From Pontibacter ummariensis (GTDB taxonomy: Bacteria > Bacteroidota > Bacteroidia > Cytophagales > Hymenobacteraceae): a stretch of DNA of 64,000 bases. Under the pieces are notes generated by a model. That model made no database searches. It had not been told where the DNA came from and saw nothing but the letters and a program-made list of their open reading frames with translations. The stretch lies in contig NZ_FZOQ01000022.1 of assembly GCF_900188175.1 (NCBI RefSeq), forward strand, positions 28,121-92,120, in the 5' to 3' direction. Every line of letters starts with the position of its first letter. Positions within the stretch are counted from its first letter, which is position 1. Shown here piece after piece: positions 16,677 to 24,878 of the stretch. Both the position numbers and the translations under genes were made by a program.

Positions 16677-18538
16677 GAGGCAAAATTAAACTGTAGCCAC
16701 TTCGCCAGCACTAAAAGTGCCCATACTTCCGTACTGTAGTCGTGGCGGCCATTCAGGTGAAGGTGTAGCAGTTGCTGAGTTTGTGTATAGTTGAGAAACT
16801 CGAAAAGTATTGCTTTAGAGTCCCGTAGTTCCTGAAAGAGCCAACTGTTTTTCGGGTCACGGAGCCACTTGCCCAAGGGCATGCCAAACCCTTCTTTCGG
16901 CCTGTTGGTAAACTCTTTGCCTCCCTGTGCAGCCAAGACCTCTTTTAGCACCCATTTCTGCCCTTGCCGGAATAGGGTGCCACCGGCCATCCCCTGCAGG
17001 TACTGGTGTAGCCCATTGCTTAGGTAGGGAGTACGCACCTCCAGCGAATGCTGCATAGAGGTCTGGTCTGTCATGGATAGCACGTCGGAAATAAGGTACT
17101 GGTGCAGGTCGTGCTGCAGGCACCATTTCAGCCAGTCTTTCTCCTGGTTAACTGACTTCGGGCGACCGCTCCGCTCTTTCAGTAGTTGCTGCAGGGCGGA
17201 GTCCATTTCCGTGAACTGCAGGAAAGTATTGTAAGGGTTTGGGTGAATCTTATCGGGCAGCTTGTTTAGCAGTCGAAATGTATTCCGTAAGGGATGGTCG
17301 AAACCCGTTACAAGAAGTGGTTTGGCCAGGCGCAAGACACCGCGTAGGGCAAGTGCTTTGTTTTGGTGGCGCAGGTACTGGTAAAAGGCCCAGTGGCGAT
17401 TATACCCCCCGAACAGTTCGTCGGCCCCTGCCCCGGAAAGCACTACTTTTACATGTGGCTTTACCGCTCCAGCCAGATAACTGGTCACCAGTGCCGTACC
17501 ATCGGCGATAGGCTGGTCCAGCCCACGTACGAGCGCGTCGGTGCCTGCCAATATGTTCTCGTCTATTTCAAAAGGCGTGAAGGAGGCCTTGTAGCGTTCG
17601 GCCGCAAGGCGGGCATAATACGTGTCTTGTGTGCCGAAGGATCCTTCTGAGGGCTTTAGGGCGATGGAAAAAGCAGGGAATTGCGTATGTCCGGCTTCAT
17701 GGAGCAGGGCTAGCAGCAAGGTAGAGTCAACGCCACCACTCAGGAACAGACCTATGGGTACATCAGCTACTAAATGCCGCTGCACGCTTTCACAAAGCAG
17801 TTCCTTTGTTTTACTGATCAACTGCCCGGTAGGTACTACCTCTTCCTGTTGAGGGGCTGACACAGAACAATAAGGCGTTGTGGTTAAGCTGTTGTTCTGC
17901 CAGAGTAAATAATGTCCCTCTTCCAGTTCGGCAATGCCTTTGTAGAACGTCTGTGGCTTTAAAGCGTGCCTATACTGCAGGTAACACTCCAGCTGAGTCT
18001 GGTTTAGTTCTTTCGGCACCAAGCCTGAGGCCAGAATACCTTTGATTTCTGAAGATACAACAAAACTCTGGTCTGTATCAGCGTAGTAAAGGGGCTTTAT
18101 GCCAAAGCGGTCCCGGGCTAACAGTAGCTGATGTGTGGCAGTATCATAAAAGGCGAGGGCAAACATGCCGTCCAACTGCTGCAAACCGTTTGCCCCTTCC
18201 AGTATGAGTAGGTGCAGAACCACCTCCGTGTCGGAGGCTGTCTTCAAAGAATGACCCCGTGCCTGCAGTTGCCTCCGGATCTCTTTATAATTGTAAACCT
18301 CCCCATTGTAGGCTAACAGGTAGCGCCCGTCTTCTGAACGAAAAGGCTGGTTTGCCTCGTCAGACCTGTCTATGATCTTCAAGCGATTATGCCCTATGTG
18401 CATCGCGCCAGCGCCACAGGTTGTAGTAACGTGTGCTGTGGCATCAGGACCACGGTAGACTGTGGCCTCTGTCATCTGCCGTATGGCGGAAGCAGAGGCT
18501 TGTCCTTTCTTGTCAATGATTAAGTTGATGCCGCACAA
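16673..18538 (-). CDS. asnB: asparagine synthase (glutamine-hydrolysing)
   Basis: 621 residues from TTG 18538. This start is chosen because it places the obligatory N-terminal nucleophile as Cys2 (MCGINLIIDKKG); the 19 codons upstream are not family-like. The glutaminase domain (about 1-200) includes YRGPDA, HNRLKIIDRS and YNGEVYN. The synthetase domain carries the ATP pyrophosphatase loop LFLSGGVDSTLLLALL and VLSGAGADELFGGYNRHWAF. It makes asparagine or amidates a related substrate. Coupling to a family 4 glycosyltransferase suggests an envelope-polysaccharide modification role rather than bulk asparagine synthesis, but this is an inference. Confidence 0.92.
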   Translation of the reverse strand: MCGINLIIDKKGQASASAIRQMTEATVYRGPDATAHVTTTCGAGAMHIGHNRLKIIDRSDEANQPFRSEDGRYLLAYNGEVYNYKEIRRQLQARGHSLKTASDTEVVLHLLILEGANGLQQLDGMFALAFYDTATHQLLLARDRFGIKPLYYADTDQSFVVSSEIKGILASGLVPKELNQTQLECYLQYRHALKPQTFYKGIAELEEGHYLLWQNNSLTTTPYCSVSAPQQEEVVPTGQLISKTKELLCESVQRHLVADVPIGLFLSGGVDSTLLLALLHEAGHTQFPAFSIALKPSEGSFGTQDTYYARLAAERYKASFTPFEIDENILAGTDALVRGLDQPIADGTALVTSYLAGAVKPHVKVVLSGAGADELFGGYNRHWAFYQYLRHQNKALALRGVLRLAKPLLVTGFDHPLRNTFRLLNKLPDKIHPNPYNTFLQFTEMDSALQQLLKERSGRPKSVNQEKDWLKWCLQHDLHQYLISDVLSMTDQTSMQHSLEVRTPYLSNGLHQYLQGMAGGTLFRQGQKWVLKEVLAAQGGKEFTNRPKEGFGMPLGKWLRDPKNSWLFQELRDSKAILFEFLNYTQTQQLLHLHLNGRHDYSTEVWALLVLAKWLQFNFAS

Positions 18539-18779
18539 AACCGTGGAGATATAGCCTGGGTACTTTTTGCAAGTTAAGCAAAAATGACTTTTCACACAGG
18601 GGAGCTATCCTGGATTAGGACTAACGACTAGAGGTATGTATAAATCACAATTAACTGTACGCTTTGAGCTTGCTGCAGACCTGTTCCCCTACTAAATGTT
18701 AATTTTAACACGCTGGTTTACTGCTATAAAGAAATCAGGGCCAATATGGCGAGATGTTTTGGCATATGCTTTGGTAACG

Positions 18780-18803
18780 TGTTTGTATAGTGTAAAACAA
18801 ACA
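18780..18803 (+). promoter_or_regulatory. inverted repeat TGTTTGT-N10-ACAAACA upstream of the 18858 gene
   Basis: A perfect 7-bp inverted repeat (18780-18786 and 18797-18803) lies 55 nt upstream of the ATG. It has an operator-like geometry for a dimeric regulator. No exact -7 box was found beside it. Confidence 0.35.
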
Positions 18804-18857
18804 GGCCTGCGTTTTGCATCAGAAAGAAAGTGAAACCCATCTAAGTAGAGAAAGAGA

Positions 18858-19340
18858 ATGAAAAAGATAATGGCAGCGCTAGCACTAGGTGTGCTGGTGG
18901 TAGGTTCTTCTTATGCCCAGCATGCTCCGCAGAAAGAACGAAAGCATCGTACCGAGCACCGCGAAGAGAGAGGCAGAAAGCATGATAACGATAGAAAAAC
19001 ACCCGAGGAGAGAGCGGCACAGAGAACGGAGAGGCTCAGCCAGAGGTTTGACCTGAATAAGTCGCAGCAGCGTAAGCTGCAGGCCTTAAACCTGAAGTAT
19101 GCTCAGGAGATGGCAGCTAAAAGGCAGGACTACCGCCGTGCGAACGAACGCGGTAAAATGCGCCGCGACATGCGGGAGAGCCATGCAAAGTGGGAGGCGG
19201 AACTGAAAGGCATCCTGAACAAAAAGCAGTACGCCAGGTATGAGGCAGATCGCAAAGAAAGATATGCCCGTTGGCAGGAACGCCAGGACAGAGGCAGAGA
19301 AGACGGAAGAGGACACCGCGGTCACTCACAAAGAAGTTAG
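18858..19340 (+). CDS. secreted basic helical protein, Spy/CpxP-like
   Basis: 160 residues. A signal peptide (MKKIMAALALGVLVVGSSYA) is followed by an Arg/Lys/Glu-rich, mostly helical mature protein. The core RLSQRFDLNKSQQRKLQALN resembles the LTxxQ-type helix of periplasmic Spy/CpxP-like proteins, and a second helix repeats KGILNKKQYARYEADRK. The C-terminus is rich in Arg, Gly and His. A periplasmic chaperone or metal/stress-sensing role is possible by analogy; nothing in the sequence proves it. The gene stands alone between a long intergenic region with an operator-like repeat and a bidirectional terminator. Confidence 0.75.
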   Translation: MKKIMAALALGVLVVGSSYAQHAPQKERKHRTEHREERGRKHDNDRKTPEERAAQRTERLSQRFDLNKSQQRKLQALNLKYAQEMAAKRQDYRRANERGKMRRDMRESHAKWEAELKGILNKKQYARYEADRKERYARWQERQDRGREDGRGHRGHSQRS

Positions 19341-19349
19341 TTAGATAAG

Positions 19350-19406
19350 ACAAGCATACATGTCAAAGGCAGGGGCTAACATTCTGCCTTTGACGTGTAT
19401 GCTTGT
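19350..19406. terminator. bidirectional terminator with a 23-bp stem
   Basis: The stem starts ACAAGCATACATGTCAAAGG (19350-19372 in full) and pairs with 19384-19406, with one G-T wobble and an 11-nt loop. It serves the convergent genes at 18858 and 19411. Confidence 0.85.
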
Positions 19407-19410
19407 TTAC

Positions 19411-20100
19411 TTAGTGCTGTAGGCTTACCTGCGGTTGCTGCTGAGTAGGGGCCTTTACTGTACGGTTCCTGTCTGCCCACCACGCCCATAGGATAAACAG
19501 CCACTGCAACTGGCCTGCCCAGGCAATGTCGCTTACCTGCTCAGGGGCGGGGCCGAAGATGCTGGCCGCATAAACAAGTACCAGTAACAGTACCAGGGAC
19601 CAAAGGGCATAGTACCCTGTTTTGTTCTTTGCTTGTGTATGACGCAGGTAGAGCCATAAGCCTCCTGTAAAGATGGCTCCCTCCACTAGAACAGTAGCCG
19701 GAGTAGAGTTCCAGAGGCCAAGACCCACCAGGGGAGAGTTACCAGGGTACAGAGGAAGATCAGGGACGTGTACGATCAGGTCGATAAGCCAGTGGCTGAT
19801 CACCAGCAGGCCGAGTAGCACAGCCGTCTTTTTATCCTTTTGCAGCAGCCAATATCCGAGCCCGAATAACAAGCCCCAACCCAGCACCATCAAAAGGCTA
19901 TGAGAGATTGGGTAACTTGTGAAGTTGAGGGGAGTGAACTTGCCGGGTGTAGGGGTTATTTCCACGCTCTCCAGGTTCAGGAGTAGTAGCGTTGGCCACA
20001 GCAGGTCAAGGAATTGAGCTGCCAGAAAAAGGGTGGCTAGTGAGACTTTGGGCGAGACGGCTTTGCCCGCAAAGCCCGCTGCAAAATGACCAATAAACAT
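19411..20100 (-). CDS. multi-pass membrane protein, YdjM/DUF457-like metal-dependent hydrolase family
   Basis: 229 residues with about six hydrophobic segments. Conserved polar positions sit near the membrane: HFAAGF, QFLDLLWP, SYPISHSLLM and LLVISHWLIDLIVHVPD. This His/Asp pattern is reminiscent of the YdjM/DUF457 membrane hydrolase family, whose substrates are mostly unknown. It lies 147 nt downstream of nth on the same strand and ends at a bidirectional terminator. The family call rests on pattern memory and is moderate. Confidence 0.65.
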   Translation of the reverse strand: MFIGHFAAGFAGKAVSPKVSLATLFLAAQFLDLLWPTLLLLNLESVEITPTPGKFTPLNFTSYPISHSLLMVLGWGLLFGLGYWLLQKDKKTAVLLGLLVISHWLIDLIVHVPDLPLYPGNSPLVGLGLWNSTPATVLVEGAIFTGGLWLYLRHTQAKNKTGYYALWSLVLLLVLVYAASIFGPAPEQVSDIAWAGQLQWLFILWAWWADRNRTVKAPTQQQPQVSLQH

Positions 20101-20247
20101 GATACGAACTTATTAGAAGTAAGAACTCCGAAAATCTCATGTACCTGCCTGCTGTTAGCCAAGCCTAACAACAAGAATGGCCTCATCTTAAAAGCTTCTT
20201 CCAAACGGTTACGCCCGCGTCTAAAGCTGAGGCGCCCGTTCTCCTTG

Positions 20248-20928
20248 TTAGCCCCCCAGCTTGTTTTCCGGATCATCCGGAATGTTGGGGAAGTTCTTTT
20301 GAAAGAACTGGCAAAAATGGGTAAGGGGGCATTCTTCGCACTTAGGCCTGCGGGCTACGCAAATGTAACGGCCATGTAGAATCAACCAGTGGTGTGCCTT
20401 CGCAATTAAATCTTGCTGTAGGTTTGCCACAAGCTCCTTCTCTACATCCAAGGGTGTTTTAGCTGTTTTGGAAACCAAGCCAATACGTTTGCTTACCCGG
20501 AACACGTGGGTGTCGACGGCCATGGCAGGTTGGTTCCATATAACGGAGACGATCACATTTGCCGTTTTACGCCCCACTCCAGGCAGCTTTACTAGCTCCT
20601 CCACCGTGCTTGGTACCTCGCCGTTAAACCGTTCCACGAGCATTTTTCCTAATCCAGCCAAATGCTTCGCCTTATTATTCGGATAGGAGATGCTTTTGAT
20701 ATAGGGAAATATTTCCTCTGGGGTAGCAGTAGCTAGATGCTCCGGCGTGGGGTAAGCCTCAAAAAGAGCGGGGGTTACCATGTTCACGCGCTTGTCGGTG
20801 CACTGGGCACTTAGCACTACGGCCAGTATTAGTTCGTAGGGGTTCGAGTAGGCGAGCTCGGTTTCAGGCTCCGGAAAGTTATTTGTAAAAAAATCGACCA
20901 GTAGCCTGTAGCGTTCTTTCTTGCGCAT
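20248..20928 (-). CDS. nth: endonuclease III
   Basis: 226 residues from ATG 20928; a TTG five codons upstream is less likely. It is a bifunctional glycosylase/AP lyase that removes oxidised pyrimidines. Visible are VLSAQCTDKRVN, the helix-hairpin-helix LPGVGRKTANVIV with catalytic Lys121, the catalytic Asp in VDTHVFRVSKRIG (Asp139), and [4Fe-4S] ligands C-x6-C-x2-C-x5-C (Cys190, 197, 200, 206). It is the second HhH iron-sulfur glycosylase in the window after mutY. It lies 21 nt after the small gene of the sigma factor pair. Confidence 0.95.
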   Translation of the reverse strand: MRKKERYRLLVDFFTNNFPEPETELAYSNPYELILAVVLSAQCTDKRVNMVTPALFEAYPTPEHLATATPEEIFPYIKSISYPNNKAKHLAGLGKMLVERFNGEVPSTVEELVKLPGVGRKTANVIVSVIWNQPAMAVDTHVFRVSKRIGLVSKTAKTPLDVEKELVANLQQDLIAKAHHWLILHGRYICVARRPKCEECPLTHFCQFFQKNFPNIPDDPENKLGG

Positions 20929-20949
20929 AAAAAAAGTTTGCAATCGTGG

Positions 20950-21180
20950 TTACGACTGCAAACTTAAGCTTTTTGAGTAATTTAAGATGTTATCAACGGC
21001 ACACTTACGGGGTGCTGCTGCAGCTTCGTCAAGGAGTTGCTGTATCATGAGCAATTCTGAGCAGCCTTCGGCCAGCTCCATGTCTTGCATCAACGCTGCT
21101 TCCAGCTGCGTGCAGGCCTCTTCGGGCAGCTCGTCATATACATACTGGATCAGCTCATTCTGAGTAGAGGTTTTTATCAT
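20950..21180 (-). CDS. small protein overlapping the ECF sigma factor gene
   Basis: 76 residues, acidic and helical (ELIQYVYDELPEEACTQLEA, then LMQDMELAEGCSELL). It starts 26 nt inside the end of the sigma factor gene, so the two are probably translationally coupled. That position is typical of anti-sigma factors. It has no HxxxCxxC zinc motif and no membrane segment, so it is not a standard zinc-binding anti-sigma factor. A role in modulating the sigma factor is an inference from context only. Confidence 0.65.
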   Translation of the reverse strand: MIKTSTQNELIQYVYDELPEEACTQLEAALMQDMELAEGCSELLMIQQLLDEAAAAPRKCAVDNILNYSKSLSLQS

Positions 21181-21757
21181 ACGCGATGTTGTTTTTAAGC
21201 ATCTTTTTCCTCAGGTTAATCAGCGCATAGCGCATACGTCCTAAGGCTGTGTTGATGCTCACACCGGTCGCGTCGGCAATCTCCTGGAAACTCATTTCAG
21301 CATAATGTCGCATCATGAGCACCTCGCGCTGCGTCTGTGGCAGCGCCTGGATTAGCTCGCGTAAACGGGCATGCGTGTCCTCTTTTACCTGGAGCGACTC
21401 TGCAGAGTCCTCTGAAAAAGACATATTGTTAAACACGCTATTGCCGTCTTCCAGCGTGATCATCGGGCTACGTTTCTCTTTACGGAAATGGTCGATCGCC
21501 AGGTTGTGGGCAATGCGACAAATCCAGGAAGAAAACTTGCCTTCCTCGTTGTAACGGCCGCTCTTCATGGTATGGATTGCTTTTACAAAAGCGTCCTGCA
21601 TCAAGTCTTCGGCTGTATACGAGTCTTTTACAATAACTAAAATAGTTGTGTAGACTTTGTTCTTGTGTCTATTTACTAGCTGTTCAAACGCACTCTCGTT
21701 ACCTGCGATGTAGAGCGAGACTAAAGCAGAGTCGCTCAGCTGGGTAGTTGTATTCAT
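21155..21757 (-). CDS. ECF-type RNA polymerase sigma factor
   Basis: 200 residues. Region 2 includes LVNRHKNKVYTTILVIVKDS, YTAEDLMQDAFVKAIHTM and FSSWICRIAHNLAIDHFRKE. Region 4 is LIQALPQTQREVLMMRHYAE, MSFQEIADATGVSINTALGR and MRYALINLRKKM. It directs RNA polymerase to a specific promoter set. The following 76-aa gene overlaps it by 26 nt. A bulged inverted repeat (TAAAGCT with partner AGCTTTA) lies just upstream of its start, but I cannot tell whether it is an operator. Confidence 0.92.
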   Translation of the reverse strand: MNTTTQLSDSALVSLYIAGNESAFEQLVNRHKNKVYTTILVIVKDSYTAEDLMQDAFVKAIHTMKSGRYNEEGKFSSWICRIAHNLAIDHFRKEKRSPMITLEDGNSVFNNMSFSEDSAESLQVKEDTHARLRELIQALPQTQREVLMMRHYAEMSFQEIADATGVSINTALGRMRYALINLRKKMLKNNIAYDKNLYSE

Positions 21758-22251
21758 CGTAAAGCTACATATAAGTTAACGTAGAGCTTTATATCATATT
21801 GTTGCGTTTACTAGTTAATAACAAGTTTTTTCTGAAGTGTAAATCAAATATATCGAAAGCTTTTTGCTTGTGCAACAGCTCCTTCTCCTATTTAGTAAAA
21901 AAAAGTTGCTGTAACTGTACAAGGCTTGCTTGCTTTTCCGTTGTGCCGGGCACCGCTGCAATTTATACGTGGAAGAGATGCCTTAAAGTGACAGAAAAGC
22001 ATAATTTAGTTTTCCACATATAGAAAAACACTATTGCTCAAGCTAAAACCCTGCCATTATCTTTCAGTGCCCTCAACTTAGAGAAAAGGTTCCTCCAGCG
22101 GCTCTTCAGTTATTATCTCTTTTGCGCCGCGTTTTATTTTGTTTCTCCCGTCCTGGTAAGCATTAGCAGGAGTCCTAAAACCTAAGAAATAACATGCAGG
22201 CTTCGGAAAACTCCTTATTTTTGCGGCCTTAAAACGAGCAAGCCTATAACT
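21758..22251. other. divergent intergenic region between the sigma factor and the surface-repeat gene
   Basis: 494 nt with no convincing ORF; a 74-codon frame at 21799-22023 looks like chance. It contains the -7 box at 22216 for the rightward gene and the bulged inverted repeat near 21767-21793 by the sigma factor start. Confidence 0.45.
22216..22223 (+). promoter_or_regulatory. -7 box TATTTTTG upstream of the surface-repeat gene
   Basis: Exact TAnnTTTG match, 29 nt upstream of the ATG. No -33 TTG is visible at the usual spacing. Confidence 0.45.
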
Positions 22252-23316
22252 ATGAAAAGAATTATTTTAAGCGTGGCAATGGTGCTGGCGACTTTGCCTA
22301 ACGTTGTGGCGCAGGAAAGTACTCCTGAACTGGAGAGCAGGCCAGCACAGGTATCTGTCGTGCCGGGGATAGGAACAAACGGCTTGAACGGATCAGCCTA
22401 CCGGCAGCCTTTCTCCTTCAACTTACTAGGAGGCAGCAATGGAGGCGTTAACGGCTTTGAACTGGGAGGTATCCTTAACATTGACCGTGCCTTTGCTACA
22501 GGTCTCCAGATCGGAGGCCTGGCCAATATTGTGCAGGGGCCAGTGAGGGGGCTGCAAATAGGAGGCGTGGTCAACACGGCGGCTAGCGAACTAATCGGCT
22601 TGCAGATAGGTGGGGTGGCAAACCTGGTAAAGGGCAGCGTGAGTGGCCTGCAACTAGGAGGCGTTGTGAATGCAGCTTCTGAGAGTGTGGATGGGGCGCA
22701 AATTAGTGGCGTTGTTAATATTGCGCAGCAGGTGGATGGCTTACAATTGGGAGTGGTTAACCTGGCTGGTACAGCAAAGGGGCTGCAGTTAGGGGTGGTA
22801 AACATCGCTGACTCTGCAGGGGAGATGATTGGTGTGCTCAACATAGCCCGGAAGAATGGGTACTACCGTGGAGAGCTTTGGGCGGGGGAGACTTTTTATG
22901 GCAATGCTGCCTTTAAAATGGGAACGAAGAAGTTCTATACGATTTTTGCCTTAGGCTGGCAGCAGCGGGACGAGGTGTATCGTTTAGGCTATGGACTTGG
23001 ATTTGGCGCAGCGTTGGGGAGAGTTGCTGGCGTAGATCTCAACCTGGATCTGCTAAATTATCAGGTATCCGAGGAGAGGATGTGGATGAGCAACAGCACA
23101 AACCTGATGCAGCAGGCGAGACTGGTGGCTACAATAGGAATTGGAGGACGTAAAGCCGTACTAATAGGCACAACCTTCAACGTTTTTGAATCTGACTTTA
23201 AGAATAGTGGGGAGGGGACCGGTATGGACCTGGCAGCAAAGACCATTTACAGCAAGATACATAGAGACACACGCGTTACTATGTGGCCGGGGCTAAATGC
23301 TGGCTTCCGGTTTTAA
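22252..23316 (+). CDS. LA_2272-type surface repeat protein
   Basis: 354 residues. The signal peptide is MKRIILSVAMVLATLPNVVA. Residues about 75-205 hold about seven imperfect repeats of roughly 14-22 residues built on GLQIGGVVN, GLQIGGVAN and GLQLGVVN, resembling the repeats of the LA_2272 surface family. The C-terminal part (from about 215) alternates polar and hydrophobic residues and ends with an aromatic residue (GLNAGFRF), like an outer-membrane barrel. A surface location is likely; the function is unknown. It is transcribed away from the ECF sigma factor. Confidence 0.8.
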   Translation: MKRIILSVAMVLATLPNVVAQESTPELESRPAQVSVVPGIGTNGLNGSAYRQPFSFNLLGGSNGGVNGFELGGILNIDRAFATGLQIGGLANIVQGPVRGLQIGGVVNTAASELIGLQIGGVANLVKGSVSGLQLGGVVNAASESVDGAQISGVVNIAQQVDGLQLGVVNLAGTAKGLQLGVVNIADSAGEMIGVLNIARKNGYYRGELWAGETFYGNAAFKMGTKKFYTIFALGWQQRDEVYRLGYGLGFGAALGRVAGVDLNLDLLNYQVSEERMWMSNSTNLMQQARLVATIGIGGRKAVLIGTTFNVFESDFKNSGEGTGMDLAAKTIYSKIHRDTRVTMWPGLNAGFRF

Positions 23317-23336
23317 AGCAGGTAGCATAATTTAAA

Positions 23337-23374
23337 GCAAGGGCAGTGGGAACTTTGATTCCTGCTGCCTTTGC
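23337..23374. terminator. terminator-like hairpin between convergent genes
   Basis: GCAAGGGCAG (23337-23346) pairs with CTGCCTTTGC (23365-23374) with one wobble. It overlaps the truncated haemoglobin stop. The T tract is weak. Confidence 0.45.
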
Positions 23375-23754
23375 TATTGCTGGCCTATAATGCTTAACAA
23401 GCCCATCTTCATTTGGAAGACCTGTGCGATACTGGTTGCTTTCTGCTTTGCCTCTTCTGCCTTAGTGCCGGCAAACAGCTTGTCTACAGTAGCGGTGAAT
23501 ATGCTTGTCCAGCGCAGGAAGTGGACCTGCTCTATGGGTAAGCGCATGTGCTTCGAGAAAGGCTGTCCTTTATAAGCCATGCTGCCAAACAGCAGGGAGC
23601 TCCAGAACTTGTACATGATCGGGAGGTGCTGCTCCCAATTCACTTTTGCAAAATCATTAAAGATGGGGGCAAGCAGGCTATCCTGGTTGACGTTATCGTA
23701 AAAGGTGTCTATCAGCAGCTTAACGTCTTCTTCTGTTTCAATGTCTTTCTTCAT
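23374..23754 (-). CDS. group III truncated haemoglobin
   Basis: 126 residues, normal for a 2-over-2 globin. Family signatures are DTFYDNVNQDSLLAPIFND, KFWSSLLFGSMAYKGQPFSK, and the proximal-His region MRLPIEQVHFLRWTSIFTAT, with the haem ligand His in QVHF. Group III members bind O2 or NO; proposed roles are in nitric oxide or oxygen handling. It is a single gene with no redox partner adjacent. Confidence 0.9.
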   Translation of the reverse strand: MKKDIETEEDVKLLIDTFYDNVNQDSLLAPIFNDFAKVNWEQHLPIMYKFWSSLLFGSMAYKGQPFSKHMRLPIEQVHFLRWTSIFTATVDKLFAGTKAEEAKQKATSIAQVFQMKMGLLSIIGQQ

Positions 23755-24195
23755 GGTAATCTGCCCTATCTAGGACTTTAACAATAAGGTGCAGCAATAG
23801 GCATCATGCTATTGTAAAGCTAAAGTTTATGAACAGTGCTTACAAAGGGCTTTCCTCTTGGCAAGCATCATACCAAGTAAAGGCTAACTCTTGTTTTACC
23901 TTTAGCCACTGCTGCTATTAGGCTGCAAGTTTACGGAAGGTAACACTTGTAAAAAATGACCTTCATCACTTAGGTGCATGAAAAGGAGGTATTTAACGAC
24001 GAGATAAGAGACGACTGTGTACGGGAGGCAAGAGCTAAGGGGAACAGGCAAGTCCAGGGAGTTTTCCTGTGGGCGCCTGTCATGCCTTAGAAGAATAGTT
24101 TTAACGGTAAAAGGATGAGACACAAAAAATCCTTCGAAAGAGCTGAGGAATCTTATCGAAGGATAGTCTAACAAATGAACCCTAGGGTTCTCCTA
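23755..24195. other. intergenic region with a leftward terminator
   Basis: 441 nt. A 90-codon frame (23902-24174, minus) is judged spurious because it overlaps the terminator at 24121-24164. No other structure stands out. Confidence 0.4.
24121..24164 (-). terminator. intrinsic terminator after the 24196 gene
   Basis: On the minus strand ATCCTTCGA (24164-24156) pairs perfectly with TCGAAGGAT (24137-24129), followed by TTTTT. Its position just downstream supports the 112-aa gene being real. Confidence 0.75.
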
Positions 24196-24534
24196 CTACT
24201 TTCTGCTGTAACCTTTAATGCGATTAAGAATTAACAGCAGGCGACGGTTTATGTCGCGTTCCTCTACAGGCGTGCATTGCGCCGAAATATTGGAGGGCTT
24301 CTTTAGTTTTGCTTCTACATTCTTAAGGTGAGTCAGGTAACTCTCCAGGGTTGTGCTTGAAACTTCTTCTGACACATTTTCGCCCGCAATGTCTTCCTTT
24401 TGGTACATTAAGTTGATAGCTTTTGCGATCTCTGTGTTGATAAGCTTTGTTATAGCTGTGTCAGTAGTTATTTCTTGCTGGCACACCCTCCGCTCAATGT
24501 TCTCCAATAAATTTCTGATGTCCAGTAGTTCCAT
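24196..24534 (-). CDS. hypothetical helical protein
   Basis: 112 residues, predicted mostly helical and soluble (MELLDIRNLLENIERRVCQQ, then TLESYLTHLKNVEAKLKKP). No signal peptide or recognised domain. A clear terminator follows 32 nt after the stop, and the ATG start is well placed. I do not recognise the family. Confidence 0.6.
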   Translation of the reverse strand: MELLDIRNLLENIERRVCQQEITTDTAITKLINTEIAKAINLMYQKEDIAGENVSEEVSSTTLESYLTHLKNVEAKLKKPSNISAQCTPVEERDINRRLLLILNRIKGYSRK

Positions 24535-24878
24535 AGGATCTGTGGTGTTAAGTTTATGTTAGTTATAAGTCTAAAGGTCAACGTGTTCCTGTTGCTCAGG
24601 TAAGTGTCCGGAGCACAGGCGTTACCTTGGAAAAGTATACTTTGTTAAAAATTTACAATAAGCCGCTGAGGTGATCATGTAAACACTGGGGCTACAACGG
24701 AGTAGCGAGAGGCCTTCTGAGGACGTCAGCGGCGTGTCAGATGTAACAACCTAAATCAGTGAAATGTTATACTTCTGTTTAGAGCTTTGAGTTACGGTGC
24801 AAGTCCCTTTTTTATCATATTCTGGACCGTTGCCCTTCAAGAAAGACAAGCCTTTTGCAAAAGGTTGTTTAGAGCGCT
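24535..24878. other. intergenic region with a possible structured RNA element
   Basis: 344 nt without an ORF. At 24662-24733, GCCGCTGA and TCAGCGGC close a 72-nt element with an inner hairpin GCTAC-AACGGA-GTAGC. The palindrome CCTTTTGCAAAAGG lies at about 24851-24864. The function is unknown. Confidence 0.35.

Noticed and set aside
22500..22870. CRISPR-like DNA repeat array
   Set aside because: The repeats are imperfect, in frame and explained by a protein repeat; there are no unique spacers of constant length.
23902..24174. 90-codon minus-strand frame
   Set aside because: It overlaps the terminator of the 24196 gene and has no start or domain support.
24662..24733. tRNA gene reading of the cloverleaf-like element
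   Set aside because: Six-base anticodon-like loop, no TTCRA T-loop and no plausible D loop; kept only as a possible structured RNA.
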